Shown piece after piece: positions 35,153 to 43,526 of a DNA stretch of 64,000 nt; positions within the stretch are counted from its first letter, which is position 1; the number at the start of each line of letters is the position of its first letter. Position numbers and translations under genes: made by a program. This stretch comes from Lachnospiraceae bacterium AB2028 (GTDB taxonomy: Bacteria; Bacillota; Clostridia; Lachnospirales; Lachnospiraceae), in contig KK211275.1 in NCBI GenBank assembly GCA_000621425.1, forward strand, positions 350,523 through 414,522, read 5' to 3'. The notes beneath the pieces were generated by a model. It searched no databases, was not told the origin of the DNA, and saw only the letters and a program-made list of their open reading frames with translations.

Positions 35153-35938
35153 TCAGTTAAGTGAATTATTGAGAAATGATTTAAGAGCGGCAGTCTCAGG
35201 AGCAGTAAAAAGCTTATCAGGGGCGCCGCTTTCTGCTATGTATCCGTCAGACATGAAGAGTATGCGGTCTGATACATTTCTTGCAAAATCCATTTCGTGG
35301 GTTACCACTATCATGGTATTGTCGCTGTTTTTTAGGTCTTTTATGACTTGGAGAACCTCTCGCGTTAGTTCCGGATCAAGGGCGCTGGTAGGCTCGTCAA
35401 AGCACAGTATGTCCGGCGTGAGCATAAGTGCCCTGGCAATGGCAACACGCTGCTGCTGGCCTCCTGAGAGTTCACAAGGGTAATTGTCTTTCTTCTCTGC
35501 CAGCCCAATCCTGGTAAGGAGTTCCATGCCTTTTTCGTCAAGCTGCTTTTTAAACGCGGCTTTTCCGCCTGCGTTATTTATTTCTTCCTTTGATGAGTTA
35601 AGCTCAGGTGGAAGGGTTAAGTTACGAAGTACGTTGTACTGGGGGAAAAGATTGAACTGCTGGAACACAAGACCGAAATTAAGCCTGTTTTTCCGTATCT
35701 GCTTTTCTGAACGAAGGGCAGCGCTTTCGCCGTCATATATTACTTTTCCTTCTACGGAGATGGTTCCGCTGTCGGCTGTCTCTAAGAAGTTAAGACAACG
35801 TAAGAGCGTGGTTTTTCCGCTGCCGGAGGAGCCTATTATGGAAAGCACTTCGCCTTTTTCCATAGTAAAGCTTATGCCTTTCAGCACCTCTGTATTGCCA
35901 AAATTCTTTTTTAGGTCTTTTACTTCAAGTATAGCCAT
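35153..35938 (-). CDS. Amino-acid ABC transporter ATP-binding protein
   Basis: The ATPase of a polar amino-acid importer (GlnQ/TcyC-like), 261 residues. Walker A GSSGSGKTTLLRCLN is at residues ~36-50, the Q-loop at GLVFQQFNLFPQYN, the signature LSGGQQQRVAIARALM at ~158-173 and Walker B ILCFDEPTSALDPE. The H-loop is VTHEMDFARNV. It is the last gene of a minus-strand cluster with the permease and binding protein, 15 bases after the permease stop. Confidence 0.95.
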   Translation of the reverse strand: MAILEVKDLKKNFGNTEVLKGISFTMEKGEVLSIIGSSGSGKTTLLRCLNFLETADSGTISVEGKVIYDGESAALRSEKQIRKNRLNFGLVFQQFNLFPQYNVLRNLTLPPELNSSKEEINNAGGKAAFKKQLDEKGMELLTRIGLAEKKDNYPCELSGGQQQRVAIARALMLTPDILCFDEPTSALDPELTREVLQVIKDLKNSDNTMIVVTHEMDFARNVSDRILFMSDGYIAESGAPDKLFTAPETAALKSFLNNSLN

Positions 35939-35953
35939 TAATTTTTACCCGAA

Positions 35954-36637
35954 TCATTTCCAGTACTTTGAAAGTTTCTTTTCTGCGATATTAAACAATA
36001 ATGTAACAAGGGCTGAAAAGCCGAGATAGAATACGCCGGTGTAGAACAGGGGCCATATGATGAACTGCACCCTTAACAGTTCGCTGGCAGCGAAGAATAT
36101 CTCTACAACGGATACTGTTCGTGCAAGGGCTGTATCTTTTACAAGTGTAACCACCTCATTGCTCATGGGGGCTATGATGTTTCTTATTACCTGCAGCAGG
36201 ATTACCCTGAAGAATGTCTGGCTTTTTGTCATGCCCAGCACGGCACAGGCCTCATACTGTCCTTTAGGGATGTTTTCGATACCACCGCGGAATATCTCAG
36301 CGAAATAACATGCATAATTTACCACGAAGGCAAAGAGTGCGCCACAGAAATAGGAAGTGGCAACACTGCCGCCGAATACGGGCCATTTTGTAAGCGGGGC
36401 ATTAAAAGCGATACCTGGAAGGTATACCACTATCATCAGCTGAAGGAGAAGTGGTGTACCACGGATAACATAGATAAAGGCTCTCATCAGGTACTTAAGG
36501 GGCCTGATGGAAGAGCCTGCAAATACGGCAAAAAGCAGTGCAAGCGGGATCGAGAACAACAATGTAAGAAAGAACAATGCTAAAGTTGTTCCGAATCCGC
36601 TTGCAAGCTGTAAAGTTACCTGAATTAAACTTTGCAT
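35954..36637 (-). CDS. Amino-acid ABC transporter permease
   Basis: A HisM/GlnP-family inner-membrane permease, 227 residues with about five membrane spans. Its EAA loop, YEACAVLGMTKSQTFFRVIL, couples to the ATPase, and AFIYVIRGTPLLLQLMIVVY is characteristic of polar amino-acid permeases. It starts 5 bases after the binding-protein stop, so translation is coupled. A single permease gene suggests a homodimer. Confidence 0.95.
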   Translation of the reverse strand: MQSLIQVTLQLASGFGTTLALFFLTLLFSIPLALLFAVFAGSSIRPLKYLMRAFIYVIRGTPLLLQLMIVVYLPGIAFNAPLTKWPVFGGSVATSYFCGALFAFVVNYACYFAEIFRGGIENIPKGQYEACAVLGMTKSQTFFRVILLQVIRNIIAPMSNEVVTLVKDTALARTVSVVEIFFAASELLRVQFIIWPLFYTGVFYLGFSALVTLLFNIAEKKLSKYWK

Positions 36638-36642
36638 AAATC

Positions 36643-37473
36643 TTACTGCTGTCTCATTGCCTCTTCATAGAGATCTGTAAGGTCGTATTTCTCGGCAATC
36701 GACTTAACTGTGCCGTCGAGAACTAACTCCCTTATTGCTGCATTTACATGATCTGTCATATCGCTGCCGGTACGGAAACCGATAGCGTAAAGCTCGGATG
36801 CCATGGGAATGCCTTCAACGATCATGAGCTCGCTGTAGTCACCCTGGCCGCAGCTTGCCTTTGCCATTGTGTAGTCGATAACGATGGCATCATAGTTTCC
36901 TGCGTTAAGGGCAAGTAGGGCATCTGCCTGGGAAGCGGATGCGGTATAGCTTACGGAAGCAAGCTCTGTTGCTGACTGTATTGCAGTTTCACCTGCTGAA
37001 CCTGATTCAGCGCTCATAAGAGCGGTGGAAAGGGATGCTATATCGGTATATTTGTCTGCATTTGCGGAATTGATCACAACACACTGCTTGTTTGCAAGGT
37101 AAGGAATCGAGAAGTCCATGTTTTCACGGCGTTCCTCGGTGACGGTCAGGCCATTCCAGATGCAGTCGATATTTGAGCTCTTAAGCTCTGTTTCTTTTGT
37201 GTCCCAGTCGATGATCTGGAACTCTGCCTGTATTCCAAGCTTTTCACAAACAGCTTGTGCAAATTCAGTATCGAAACCTGTAAGGTTACCATTTTCATCA
37301 TAGTAGTTCATGGGCTGGTACTCGGTAATTCCGATGACCATCTTGCCGTTATTTTTGATGTACTCGTAATCTGAATCCGTAGTTGTAGCTGTCCCTGTAC
37401 CGCCGGCACATCCTGCAAGGGATGTGAGTGTAAGCATTGATGCTGTGAGCATAGCAATTAATCTTTTTTTCAT
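36643..37473 (-). CDS. Amino-acid ABC transporter substrate-binding lipoprotein
   Basis: A family 3 extracellular solute-binding protein, 277 residues. A lipoprotein signal peptide MKKRLIAMLTASMLTLTSLAGC has the lipobox LAGC, so the mature protein starts at Cys22 and is membrane-tethered. Domain signatures are ITEYQPMNYYDENGNLTGFD, DWDTKETELKSSNIDCIWNG and EERRENMDFSIPY. ATG 37473 is preceded by GGGAGG; the longer frame to 37491 lies upstream of that site. The pattern is like cystine/polar amino-acid binders, but the ligand cannot be fixed. It lies 33 bases after the trigger-factor-like gene, likely in the same operon. Confidence 0.93.
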   Translation of the reverse strand: MKKRLIAMLTASMLTLTSLAGCAGGTGTATTTDSDYEYIKNNGKMVIGITEYQPMNYYDENGNLTGFDTEFAQAVCEKLGIQAEFQIIDWDTKETELKSSNIDCIWNGLTVTEERRENMDFSIPYLANKQCVVINSANADKYTDIASLSTALMSAESGSAGETAIQSATELASVSYTASASQADALLALNAGNYDAIVIDYTMAKASCGQGDYSELMIVEGIPMASELYAIGFRTGSDMTDHVNAAIRELVLDGTVKSIAEKYDLTDLYEEAMRQQ

Positions 37474-37506
37474 AGTTATTGTTCCTCCCAAAATAATAGA
37501 TTATTC

Positions 37507-38805
37507 TTATTTAACAAGACTCACCATGTAGTCTGTGATACGGTCCCGCATGATATAGCTTTCAACCTGTTTTCTGGTTGCGGCATTATCGCTAAGGAAA
37601 GTGTCTATTTCGTCGTAACCATATTCCTTTGCCAGTTCAAGTACATCGTCATCAGTAAGCGTGATTCCGGCGTCTGCGCCTATAGCGTCATAGAGGACTG
37701 AAACCCTTATGGTCTGGGCAGATGTTTCCATGATGTCGCTCTTAAGGGAATCCAGTGACATTCCGTACATTGCAAGAAGGTCGCCTAACTGCATGCCTGA
37801 AGATGTTGCCATCTGGTCGTAGTAGGTGAGATTGGTGGTGTAGAGCTTTTCTACTTCGCCTGCAGGGAATTCGGATACATAGTAGTCATCGTCTATGAAT
37901 GCCCATATGCTTTCGCTCATGAGTTCTTTTTTGAATTCGTCGCGAAGCTCTGCTACTGTAGTAAGCTCGCCGCCGGTTGTTTCATTTACCATATCATCAG
38001 TGAGTTCGGGATAAACAGTGGTTGATACTATTTCGTTAAGGGTAATGGTAAATACTGCATCCTTTCCGGCAAGGTCGGTTGCGCCGTAGTCAACAGGGAA
38101 GGTTACATTGATATCCTTTGTTTCGCCGACAGTCATTCCAAGTATGCCGTCCTCGAAGCCGTCTATATATCCGCCGGCACCGAGCGTAAGTGTCTGGTCA
38201 TCGGCTGTGCCGCCGTCGAAGGCAACGCCATCTATCTTGCCGGCATAGTTTATGCTTACTGTGTCATAGAGGGCTGCTACATCATGGTCAGCAGGCTGGT
38301 CTTCGCCGTAATATATTGTGACACGCTCAAAGGCAAGCTCGTCTATGTCTGCCTCGTCTACAGAAACAGAATCCTTAAGGCCTTTTTTGTAGTCGTTTAC
38401 ATATACGGTAGCACCGTCCGGGGCGGTCAGCTTGAGCATTGTGCCGGCTGTTACTGCCTTTTCGCATTCGTCTGCGGTCAGGGGGTTGAGTGTTTCAGCA
38501 CCGGGAATATCCGGCATTGTTTCAAATACCGTGCTGTTAACAGATACAGTCGCCTCACTTGAGACGGTGTTTGCGCTTGCAGCAGGATCGCTGTTATTTT
38601 CTGCAGGGGCGGGGGCCTTCTTTATTATAATGGCTACAACAATGAAAGCCACTGCAAGTACCGCAATGACGATCTCTACTATAAGCATTGTTTTTTTTCT
38701 GCTGTTGTCAGCATCATTTTCTGTTGCTGTATCCGGTGTGTTTTCTGCGGATATTTTTTCAGTATCCTTGTTTTCGTTATTGTTTTCTGAACTCACGGTT
38801 TTCAT
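37507..38805 (-). CDS. Membrane-anchored trigger-factor-like FKBP peptidyl-prolyl isomerase
   Basis: A 432-residue protein with an acidic/polar cytoplasmic N-terminus, one membrane span at residues ~40-62 (MLIVEIVIAVLAVAFIVVAI) and an extracytoplasmic part. The FKBP domain is at ~165-255 (DTVSINYAGKIDGVAFDGGT; GFEDGILGMTVGETKDINVT). A C-terminal helical domain resembles that of trigger factor. The ribosome-binding domain of cytosolic trigger factor is absent, so this is probably a surface foldase for exported proteins. AGGAGG precedes the ATG. It is followed closely by the binding-protein gene of the ABC transporter; this linkage may simply be co-transcription. Confidence 0.85.
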   Translation of the reverse strand: MKTVSSENNNENKDTEKISAENTPDTATENDADNSRKKTMLIVEIVIAVLAVAFIVVAIIIKKAPAPAENNSDPAASANTVSSEATVSVNSTVFETMPDIPGAETLNPLTADECEKAVTAGTMLKLTAPDGATVYVNDYKKGLKDSVSVDEADIDELAFERVTIYYGEDQPADHDVAALYDTVSINYAGKIDGVAFDGGTADDQTLTLGAGGYIDGFEDGILGMTVGETKDINVTFPVDYGATDLAGKDAVFTITLNEIVSTTVYPELTDDMVNETTGGELTTVAELRDEFKKELMSESIWAFIDDDYYVSEFPAGEVEKLYTTNLTYYDQMATSSGMQLGDLLAMYGMSLDSLKSDIMETSAQTIRVSVLYDAIGADAGITLTDDDVLELAKEYGYDEIDTFLSDNAATRKQVESYIMRDRITDYMVSLVK

Positions 38806-38860
38806 TCCTCCTAAATCTTTACTGCACTTTTATATGCCTTATAAATAGACAAGACATGTT

Positions 38861-38888
38861 ATTATAGCACAAAATAGATAATTGTCTA
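38861..38888 (-). promoter_or_regulatory. Promoter for the trigger-factor-like gene
   Basis: On the minus strand TAGACA, 16 bases, TATAAT. Its -35 bases overlap the -35 of the divergent CotH promoter. Confidence 0.6.
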
Positions 38889-38912
38889 AAACTTTAATGG
38901 TTATGATATAAT
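38882..38912 (+). promoter_or_regulatory. Promoter for the CotH-family gene
   Basis: TTGTCT, a long 19-base spacer, TATAAT. The -10 overlaps the ATG at 38911, which argues against that codon as the translation start. The leader to GTG 39010 is about 90 bases. Confidence 0.55.
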
Positions 38913-39009
38913 GACTTGTACGCTTGGGGACCGTACTCGGGCGGCCTGTTTGTTATGCGGAAAAATATTATGTGATTTCAGACCGGGTAAGAATATAAGG
39001 AAACGTACC

Positions 39010-41145
39010 GTGAAAGACAAGGGGAAAATCAAAAACAAAAAAATAGGCGGAATTATTGCAGTGGTAGTACTGGCGGTATTGCTTTTATCAGCTGTGGTTG
39101 TTCTTTTTTTTCAGCGGGGATCAGGGCCAAGGCTTTCTGAAATGAGCATTAATGAAGAAGAGTTATCTTTTATAAAGGATAGTAGGAAAGAGAACCCTAA
39201 ACTGCAGTGCAGTCTTGTTTTTGATGATATTGAACTGCCGGCAGATCTTTCAACGGGAAAGTGGTATTATTCGCTGCCTGAGGCAAAGGTATCACAGCCG
39301 GATCCAAGAGTAAAAGTAAAAGGTGAAAAGGGATTGAAAGTGGCATTCCTCGAGACAGAGGTCACAGAGGATAGCATACGTGATAGTGTGCCGATGGAGT
39401 TCATTGCGTATACTGACAGTGAATTTTTCTGCGGCGAGATTTATATGACGCCTTTGCCGATCATCGTAATGGATTTTCCGGAGGGCGGAATTGCTCCGGA
39501 TGAAAAAGAAAAAGAGGATAAGCCTATCCATTTCCGGCTTATAGATAATTATGGAAAGGAAACCCATCTGGTCACTGCTGACGGAAATGCCAGGCTTAGA
39601 GGATATACCACCAGAAAATACCCAAAGAAACCTTACCATATTGAGTTTGGTGAGGATGGGCCGGATGGATTCAAAAAGAACAGGATATCATTGCTTGATA
39701 TGCGGGAGGATTTTACATGGTATCTTTATCCTGCCTATAATGATCAGGAAAGGGTAAGAAATGTTTTTTCCTTTATGTTGTGGGAAGAAAGCTGTGGTAC
39801 GGACAATGCTTTTGGAATCGATACTTCCATTACATACCGTTATACGGAGGTGCTGATTGACGGGCAGTATGCAGGATTGTTTGCAATTTGCTGTCCGCCG
39901 GATGAGAAGTCATTGGGAATAAAAGATAAGGGATCGGTATATAAAGCGTCAAGTAATAACTCCGGCCTGCAGGTTAATGATGACATAATCGGATTTAGCC
40001 CGGACGGTAGGGTATATGGCTTTTCGGAACGCAAAACAGTGGCGGATGGTACAATTGATGTAGAGTATTGGAGTCCGGTTCTTTCTTATTATGAAGAGTT
40101 TTATAATGACCGCGATGATAATGAAGCATTGAGGAATTTAATGGATGTGGACAATGCCATTGACTACCATCTTTTTACTAATCTGACACAGGGCGTGGAT
40201 AATATCCACGCGGCTGGTTTCACGAATCGCTATGAGGCTGTCTGGGAAGAAAATGGAGAATGGCATATATTGATGATACCTTGGGATCTTGATCTCACAT
40301 GGGGCAACAGGCAAAAGACAGCAGCAGACCTCTATGATGTTCCGCCTGATGAAAATGTGCTCAGCGACGATGGACCGCTTCATCAGGTTTTAGTAAACGG
40401 GGATCCGGAGATCAGAGCTGAGATAGTCGAGAAATATAAGACTCTTCGAGCAGATTCCTGGTCCGATGAAAAAGTTAATGCACTTTTGGACCGACTTGAG
40501 GCCCAGATTTACGGATCGGGTGCTTTTGAGCGAGATATAGAAAGGTGGCCGTCATCAAACCATAACGATCCGGAGACTGGACTTGATGATTTCAGGAAGT
40601 TTGTATCGGAGCGTTTTGATTATCTGGATTCTTATTACGGAGCAGATGAAACGGTAAATGATATAGAGTACTTTGTACGTACTACAGATAGTTTGGATAC
40701 GGTATTTGTATTTGAGACATTTAGCAATCCGTCACTGTTTTCAACCTGGTTTCCACGCATGGAAGGTTCAGTGCTGATAATGCAGATTAATGATAAAAAT
40801 ATATGGGATGATGAAGGTTTTGCGGCTTTTGCAGAAACACTTGGAATCACAGAAACAGAACGCCTTCAGAGTCCTGACCTTATAGTAATGGAAAGCGGAA
40901 ACGTGAGCAGGACGGTTGTGCAGGATTACTGGACGAACGGTGATACTGCTGAGACCCCTATGGGAAATCTTGCCTATTATGAAGGGGACAGCGGATATTA
41001 TGGTCTGTATTTAGATGGAAAGCAGTGCTATACAGACTTGGTTTCAACGCGAAAGGATGAGCCGGTTCGCCTGATTGTGTATACGCCGGAAGTCTGTGAC
41101 GAAGGTGACTATTTTGAATCACAGGTTATGGATTTTGAATTTTAA
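39010..41145 (+). CDS. CotH kinase family protein, membrane-anchored
   Basis: A 711-residue protein with a basic N-terminus and one membrane span (IIAVVVLAVLLLSAVVVLFF, residues ~14-34), so the rest is outside. A CotH domain spans residues ~170-530: LRGYTTRKYPKKPYHIEF, DQERVRNVFSFMLWEE, YTEVLIDGQYAGLFAI, and the metal-binding-like segment PWDLDLTWGN near residue 425. Family knowledge: CotH is an atypical protein kinase that phosphorylates spore coat proteins; surface relatives occur widely in Clostridia. No coat genes are nearby. The start is taken as GTG 39010 (AAGGA 8 bases upstream) because the promoter -10 covers the ATG at 38911. The C-terminal ~180 residues are unrecognised. Confidence 0.83.
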   Translation: MKDKGKIKNKKIGGIIAVVVLAVLLLSAVVVLFFQRGSGPRLSEMSINEEELSFIKDSRKENPKLQCSLVFDDIELPADLSTGKWYYSLPEAKVSQPDPRVKVKGEKGLKVAFLETEVTEDSIRDSVPMEFIAYTDSEFFCGEIYMTPLPIIVMDFPEGGIAPDEKEKEDKPIHFRLIDNYGKETHLVTADGNARLRGYTTRKYPKKPYHIEFGEDGPDGFKKNRISLLDMREDFTWYLYPAYNDQERVRNVFSFMLWEESCGTDNAFGIDTSITYRYTEVLIDGQYAGLFAICCPPDEKSLGIKDKGSVYKASSNNSGLQVNDDIIGFSPDGRVYGFSERKTVADGTIDVEYWSPVLSYYEEFYNDRDDNEALRNLMDVDNAIDYHLFTNLTQGVDNIHAAGFTNRYEAVWEENGEWHILMIPWDLDLTWGNRQKTAADLYDVPPDENVLSDDGPLHQVLVNGDPEIRAEIVEKYKTLRADSWSDEKVNALLDRLEAQIYGSGAFERDIERWPSSNHNDPETGLDDFRKFVSERFDYLDSYYGADETVNDIEYFVRTTDSLDTVFVFETFSNPSLFSTWFPRMEGSVLIMQINDKNIWDDEGFAAFAETLGITETERLQSPDLIVMESGNVSRTVVQDYWTNGDTAETPMGNLAYYEGDSGYYGLYLDGKQCYTDLVSTRKDEPVRLIVYTPEVCDEGDYFESQVMDFEF

Positions 41146-41153
41146 AAAAGTCC

Positions 41154-41182
41154 TTGCACAAGCATTGTACTAATGCTAAAAT
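41154..41182 (+). promoter_or_regulatory. Promoter of the rpsB operon
   Basis: TTGCAC, 17 bases, TAAAAT; the start is near 41189. The ~85-base leader can pair TGTGC with GCACA around a CCC/GGG inner stem, a possible site for ribosomal-protein autoregulation. Confidence 0.7.
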
Positions 41183-41275
41183 AAGCACGTTGCGAAAAAA
41201 TCATGTGCGCCAAAGCCGTAAGGTGCCCTTTAAATGGGTTAAGTGCACAGAAGTTTAAACCACGGAGGAAAACAA

Positions 41276-42031
41276 ATGAGCGTAATTTCAATGAAACAGC
41301 TGTTGGAGGCAGGTGTACATTTCGGACACCAGACCAGAAGATGGAATCCTAAGATGAAGCCGTACATCTTTACTGAGAGAAACGGCATTCACATCATCGA
41401 CCTTCAGAAGACCGTAGGCATGATCGATTCCGCTTACAATGCTATCTCTGATATCGCTGCTCAGGGCGGTACAGTACTTTTCGTAGGTACAAAGAAACAG
41501 GCTCAGGATGCTATCAAGACAGAGGCAGAGCGTTGCGGTATGTACTATGTAAATGAGAGATGGTTAGGCGGTATGCTTACCAATTTCAAGACTATCCAGT
41601 CAAGAATCAAGAGACTTAACGAGATCGAAAAGATGAGTTCAGACGGAACTTTCGATGTACTTCCCAAGAAGGAAGTTATCGAGCTTAAGAAGGAATGGGA
41701 TAAGCTCGAAAAGAACATCGGTGGTATCAAGAACATGGAGCGTGTTCCTGATGCAATCTTCGTAGTAGATCCTAAGAAGGAGCACATCTGCATCCAGGAG
41801 GCACATGCACTCGGTATAACACTTTTCGGTATTTCCGATACTAACTGTGATCCTGAGGAGCTTGATTATGTTATCCCTGGTAATGATGATGCTATCCGTG
41901 CGGTTAAGCTCATCGTATCCAAGATGGCAGATGCCGTTATAGAGGGCAGACAGGGTGAGGAGATGATCACACCTGAGGAAGCTGAGAGCGCAGCAGCAGA
42001 GGCTGAGCAGGCTGAAGCAGGAGAGGTTTAA
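41276..42031 (+). CDS. rpsB: 30S ribosomal protein S2
   Basis: Ribosomal protein S2, 251 residues. The N-terminal [20 protein letters not shown], the central [19 protein letters not shown] and [18 protein letters not shown] are all diagnostic. The C-terminus has an acidic Glu/Ala-rich tail, common in the phylum. ATG 41276 with GGAGG upstream is chosen over an upstream frame extension. It opens the rpsB-tsf-pyrH-frr cluster and is separated from tsf by a hairpin. Confidence 0.98.
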   Translation: MSVISMKQLLEAGVHFGHQTRRWNPKMKPYIFTERNGIHIIDLQKTVGMIDSAYNAISDIAAQGGTVLFVGTKKQAQDAIKTEAERCGMYYVNERWLGGMLTNFKTIQSRIKRLNEIEKMSSDGTFDVLPKKEVIELKKEWDKLEKNIGGIKNMERVPDAIFVVDPKKEHICIQEAHALGITLFGISDTNCDPEELDYVIPGNDDAIRAVKLIVSKMADAVIEGRQGEEMITPEEAESAAAEAEQAEAGEV

Positions 42032-42058
42032 TTCCTTTAATAAAACATAACTAAACCG

Positions 42059-42089
42059 ATATGCCGCTTGTTTTCAGGCGGCATATTTT
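42059..42089 (+). terminator. rpsB-tsf intergenic hairpin (attenuator)
   Basis: ATATGCCGC/GCGGCATAT with a 10-base loop, followed by a short T run. It sits between rpsB and tsf and could give partial termination, so that the genes are made in different amounts. Confidence 0.65.
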
Positions 42090-42138
42090 AGAAAGAAACA
42101 ATAAATCAACAAACATAAAGAAAAGAGAGGAAAAAAAC

Positions 42139-43245
42139 ATGGCAATTACAGCAGCACAGGTTAAAGAATTAAGAGAAGCATCCGGCGCAGGCATGATGGA
42201 GTGTAAGAAGGCTCTTACAGAAGCTGACGGAAATATGGATGCGGCTATAGAGATACTTAAGAAGAGCGGCGCTATGAAGGCTGCTAAGAAGGCTAGCCGT
42301 ATAGCAGCTGAAGGTCTTTGCGATGTTGCTAAGGCAGATGATGGCAAGACTGCAGCAGTAGTTGAAGTTAACTCCGAGACTGACTTCGTTGCAAAGAACG
42401 AGAAGTTCAAGGCTTTCGTTGGCCGTGTTGCAGCACAGGCTCTTAAGAGCAATGCAGCTGACCTTGAAGGCTTCATGGCTGAGAACTGGATCGACGATGA
42501 GTCCAAGACAGTTAAGGCTGAGCTTGAGGAAATGGTTCTTACTATCGGTGAGAAGCTTGATATCCGCAGATTCAAGAAGGTTGTAAGCGCGGACGGTCTT
42601 GTAGAGAGCTACATTCATGGCGGCGGAAAGATCGCTGTTATCGTAGAGGCAACAGGCGAGGACAAGGCTGAGATCCGCGAGGCTATGAAGAATATCGCAA
42701 TGCAGGTAGCAGCTATGAATCCCCAGTATGTAAAGAGGGATGACATCTCTGCTGATGAGCTTGCTAAGATGAGAGAGATCGTTGTTGACAGCTCTATCAA
42801 TGATCCTGCAACACTTCCCAAGCCTATCCTTCAGAAGCTCATCGACAAGGCTATCGCTGAGAAGAAGTGGAGCGATGAGGATATCGCTATCTATGAGGAG
42901 AAGAAGAGCAACATGAATTATCTCTTCAATTTCCTTTCAAAGGCTGCAGCTCCTGCACTTGCAGAGCTTGGAATGGCTGAGAAGGAAGCTTATCTTAACG
43001 ATAAGATCTTCACAGGTCTTGTTGAAGGTCGTGTATCAAAGCAGATCAAGGATGTATGTCTCTTCGAGCAGGTATATGTAAAGGCTGAGGATGGCAAGCA
43101 GACTGTTGCTAAGTACGTAGAGCAGGTTGCAAAGGAGAACAGTGGAAACTTCGCTATCAAGTCCGTTGTACGTTTCGAAACAGGTGAGGGTATCGAGAAG
43201 AAGGAAGAGAACTTCGCTGAGGAAGTTGCAAAGCAGATGCAGTAA
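42139..43245 (+). CDS. tsf: Elongation factor Ts
   Basis: The nucleotide exchange factor for EF-Tu. The N-terminal UBA-like domain (ITAAQVKELREASGAGMMEC) and the TDFV-containing core (VNSETDFVAKNEKFKAFV) are canonical, as is the C-terminal VCLFEQVYVK. The protein is 368 residues, longer than the usual ~290-310. The extra ~55 residues lie around residues 217-275, between the REIVVD helix and the GRVSKQIKDV segment, in the region that corresponds to the coiled-coil part. ATG 42139 with a GAGAGGAAA site is used; the frame extension upstream to 42061 crosses the attenuator hairpin and is not coding. Confidence 0.96.
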   Translation: MAITAAQVKELREASGAGMMECKKALTEADGNMDAAIEILKKSGAMKAAKKASRIAAEGLCDVAKADDGKTAAVVEVNSETDFVAKNEKFKAFVGRVAAQALKSNAADLEGFMAENWIDDESKTVKAELEEMVLTIGEKLDIRRFKKVVSADGLVESYIHGGGKIAVIVEATGEDKAEIREAMKNIAMQVAAMNPQYVKRDDISADELAKMREIVVDSSINDPATLPKPILQKLIDKAIAEKKWSDEDIAIYEEKKSNMNYLFNFLSKAAAPALAELGMAEKEAYLNDKIFTGLVEGRVSKQIKDVCLFEQVYVKAEDGKQTVAKYVEQVAKENSGNFAIKSVVRFETGEGIEKKEENFAEEVAKQMQ

Positions 43246-43278
43246 TCTGGTAGCAGAAAATTTTAGAAAAGCTTATGA

Positions 43279-43309
43279 AACCCGTCGGGATATACCGGCG
43301 GGTTTTTTT
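43279..43309 (+). terminator. Terminator after tsf
   Basis: AACCCGTCGG/CCGGCGGGTT with a 6-base loop and seven T residues. It ends the rpsB-tsf transcript, so the downstream cluster genes need their own promoters. Confidence 0.92.
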
Positions 43310-43466
43310 ATGCAGCAAGGTGGTCGTACAGGCAGCATAAAAATGTTGATGAATGCCATGTAAAAAAAATAGGGGAATCATGTTTTATTTTTCACACTAT
43401 ATAAAGTGCATATAAAAGCTCCAAAATACAATAAATTGAGGTTAACTTTTCAGATATTACGTAATC

Positions 43467-43495
43467 TTGACAGTACTTTTTTTTGAGTGCAAAAT
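43467..43495 (+). promoter_or_regulatory. Promoter for the polysaccharide deacetylase gene
   Basis: A perfect TTGACA, 17 bases, CAAAAT; the start falls near 43502, 25 bases before the start codon. Confidence 0.7.
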
Positions 43496-43526
43496 AGCAC
43501 TTGCACCTTTGGGAGGAGCTTATTTT

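Noticed and set aside
38911-39009. ATG 38911 as start of the CotH-family gene
   Set aside because: The codon overlaps the promoter -10 TATAAT, so it would not be in the transcript; GTG 39010 has a ribosome binding site.
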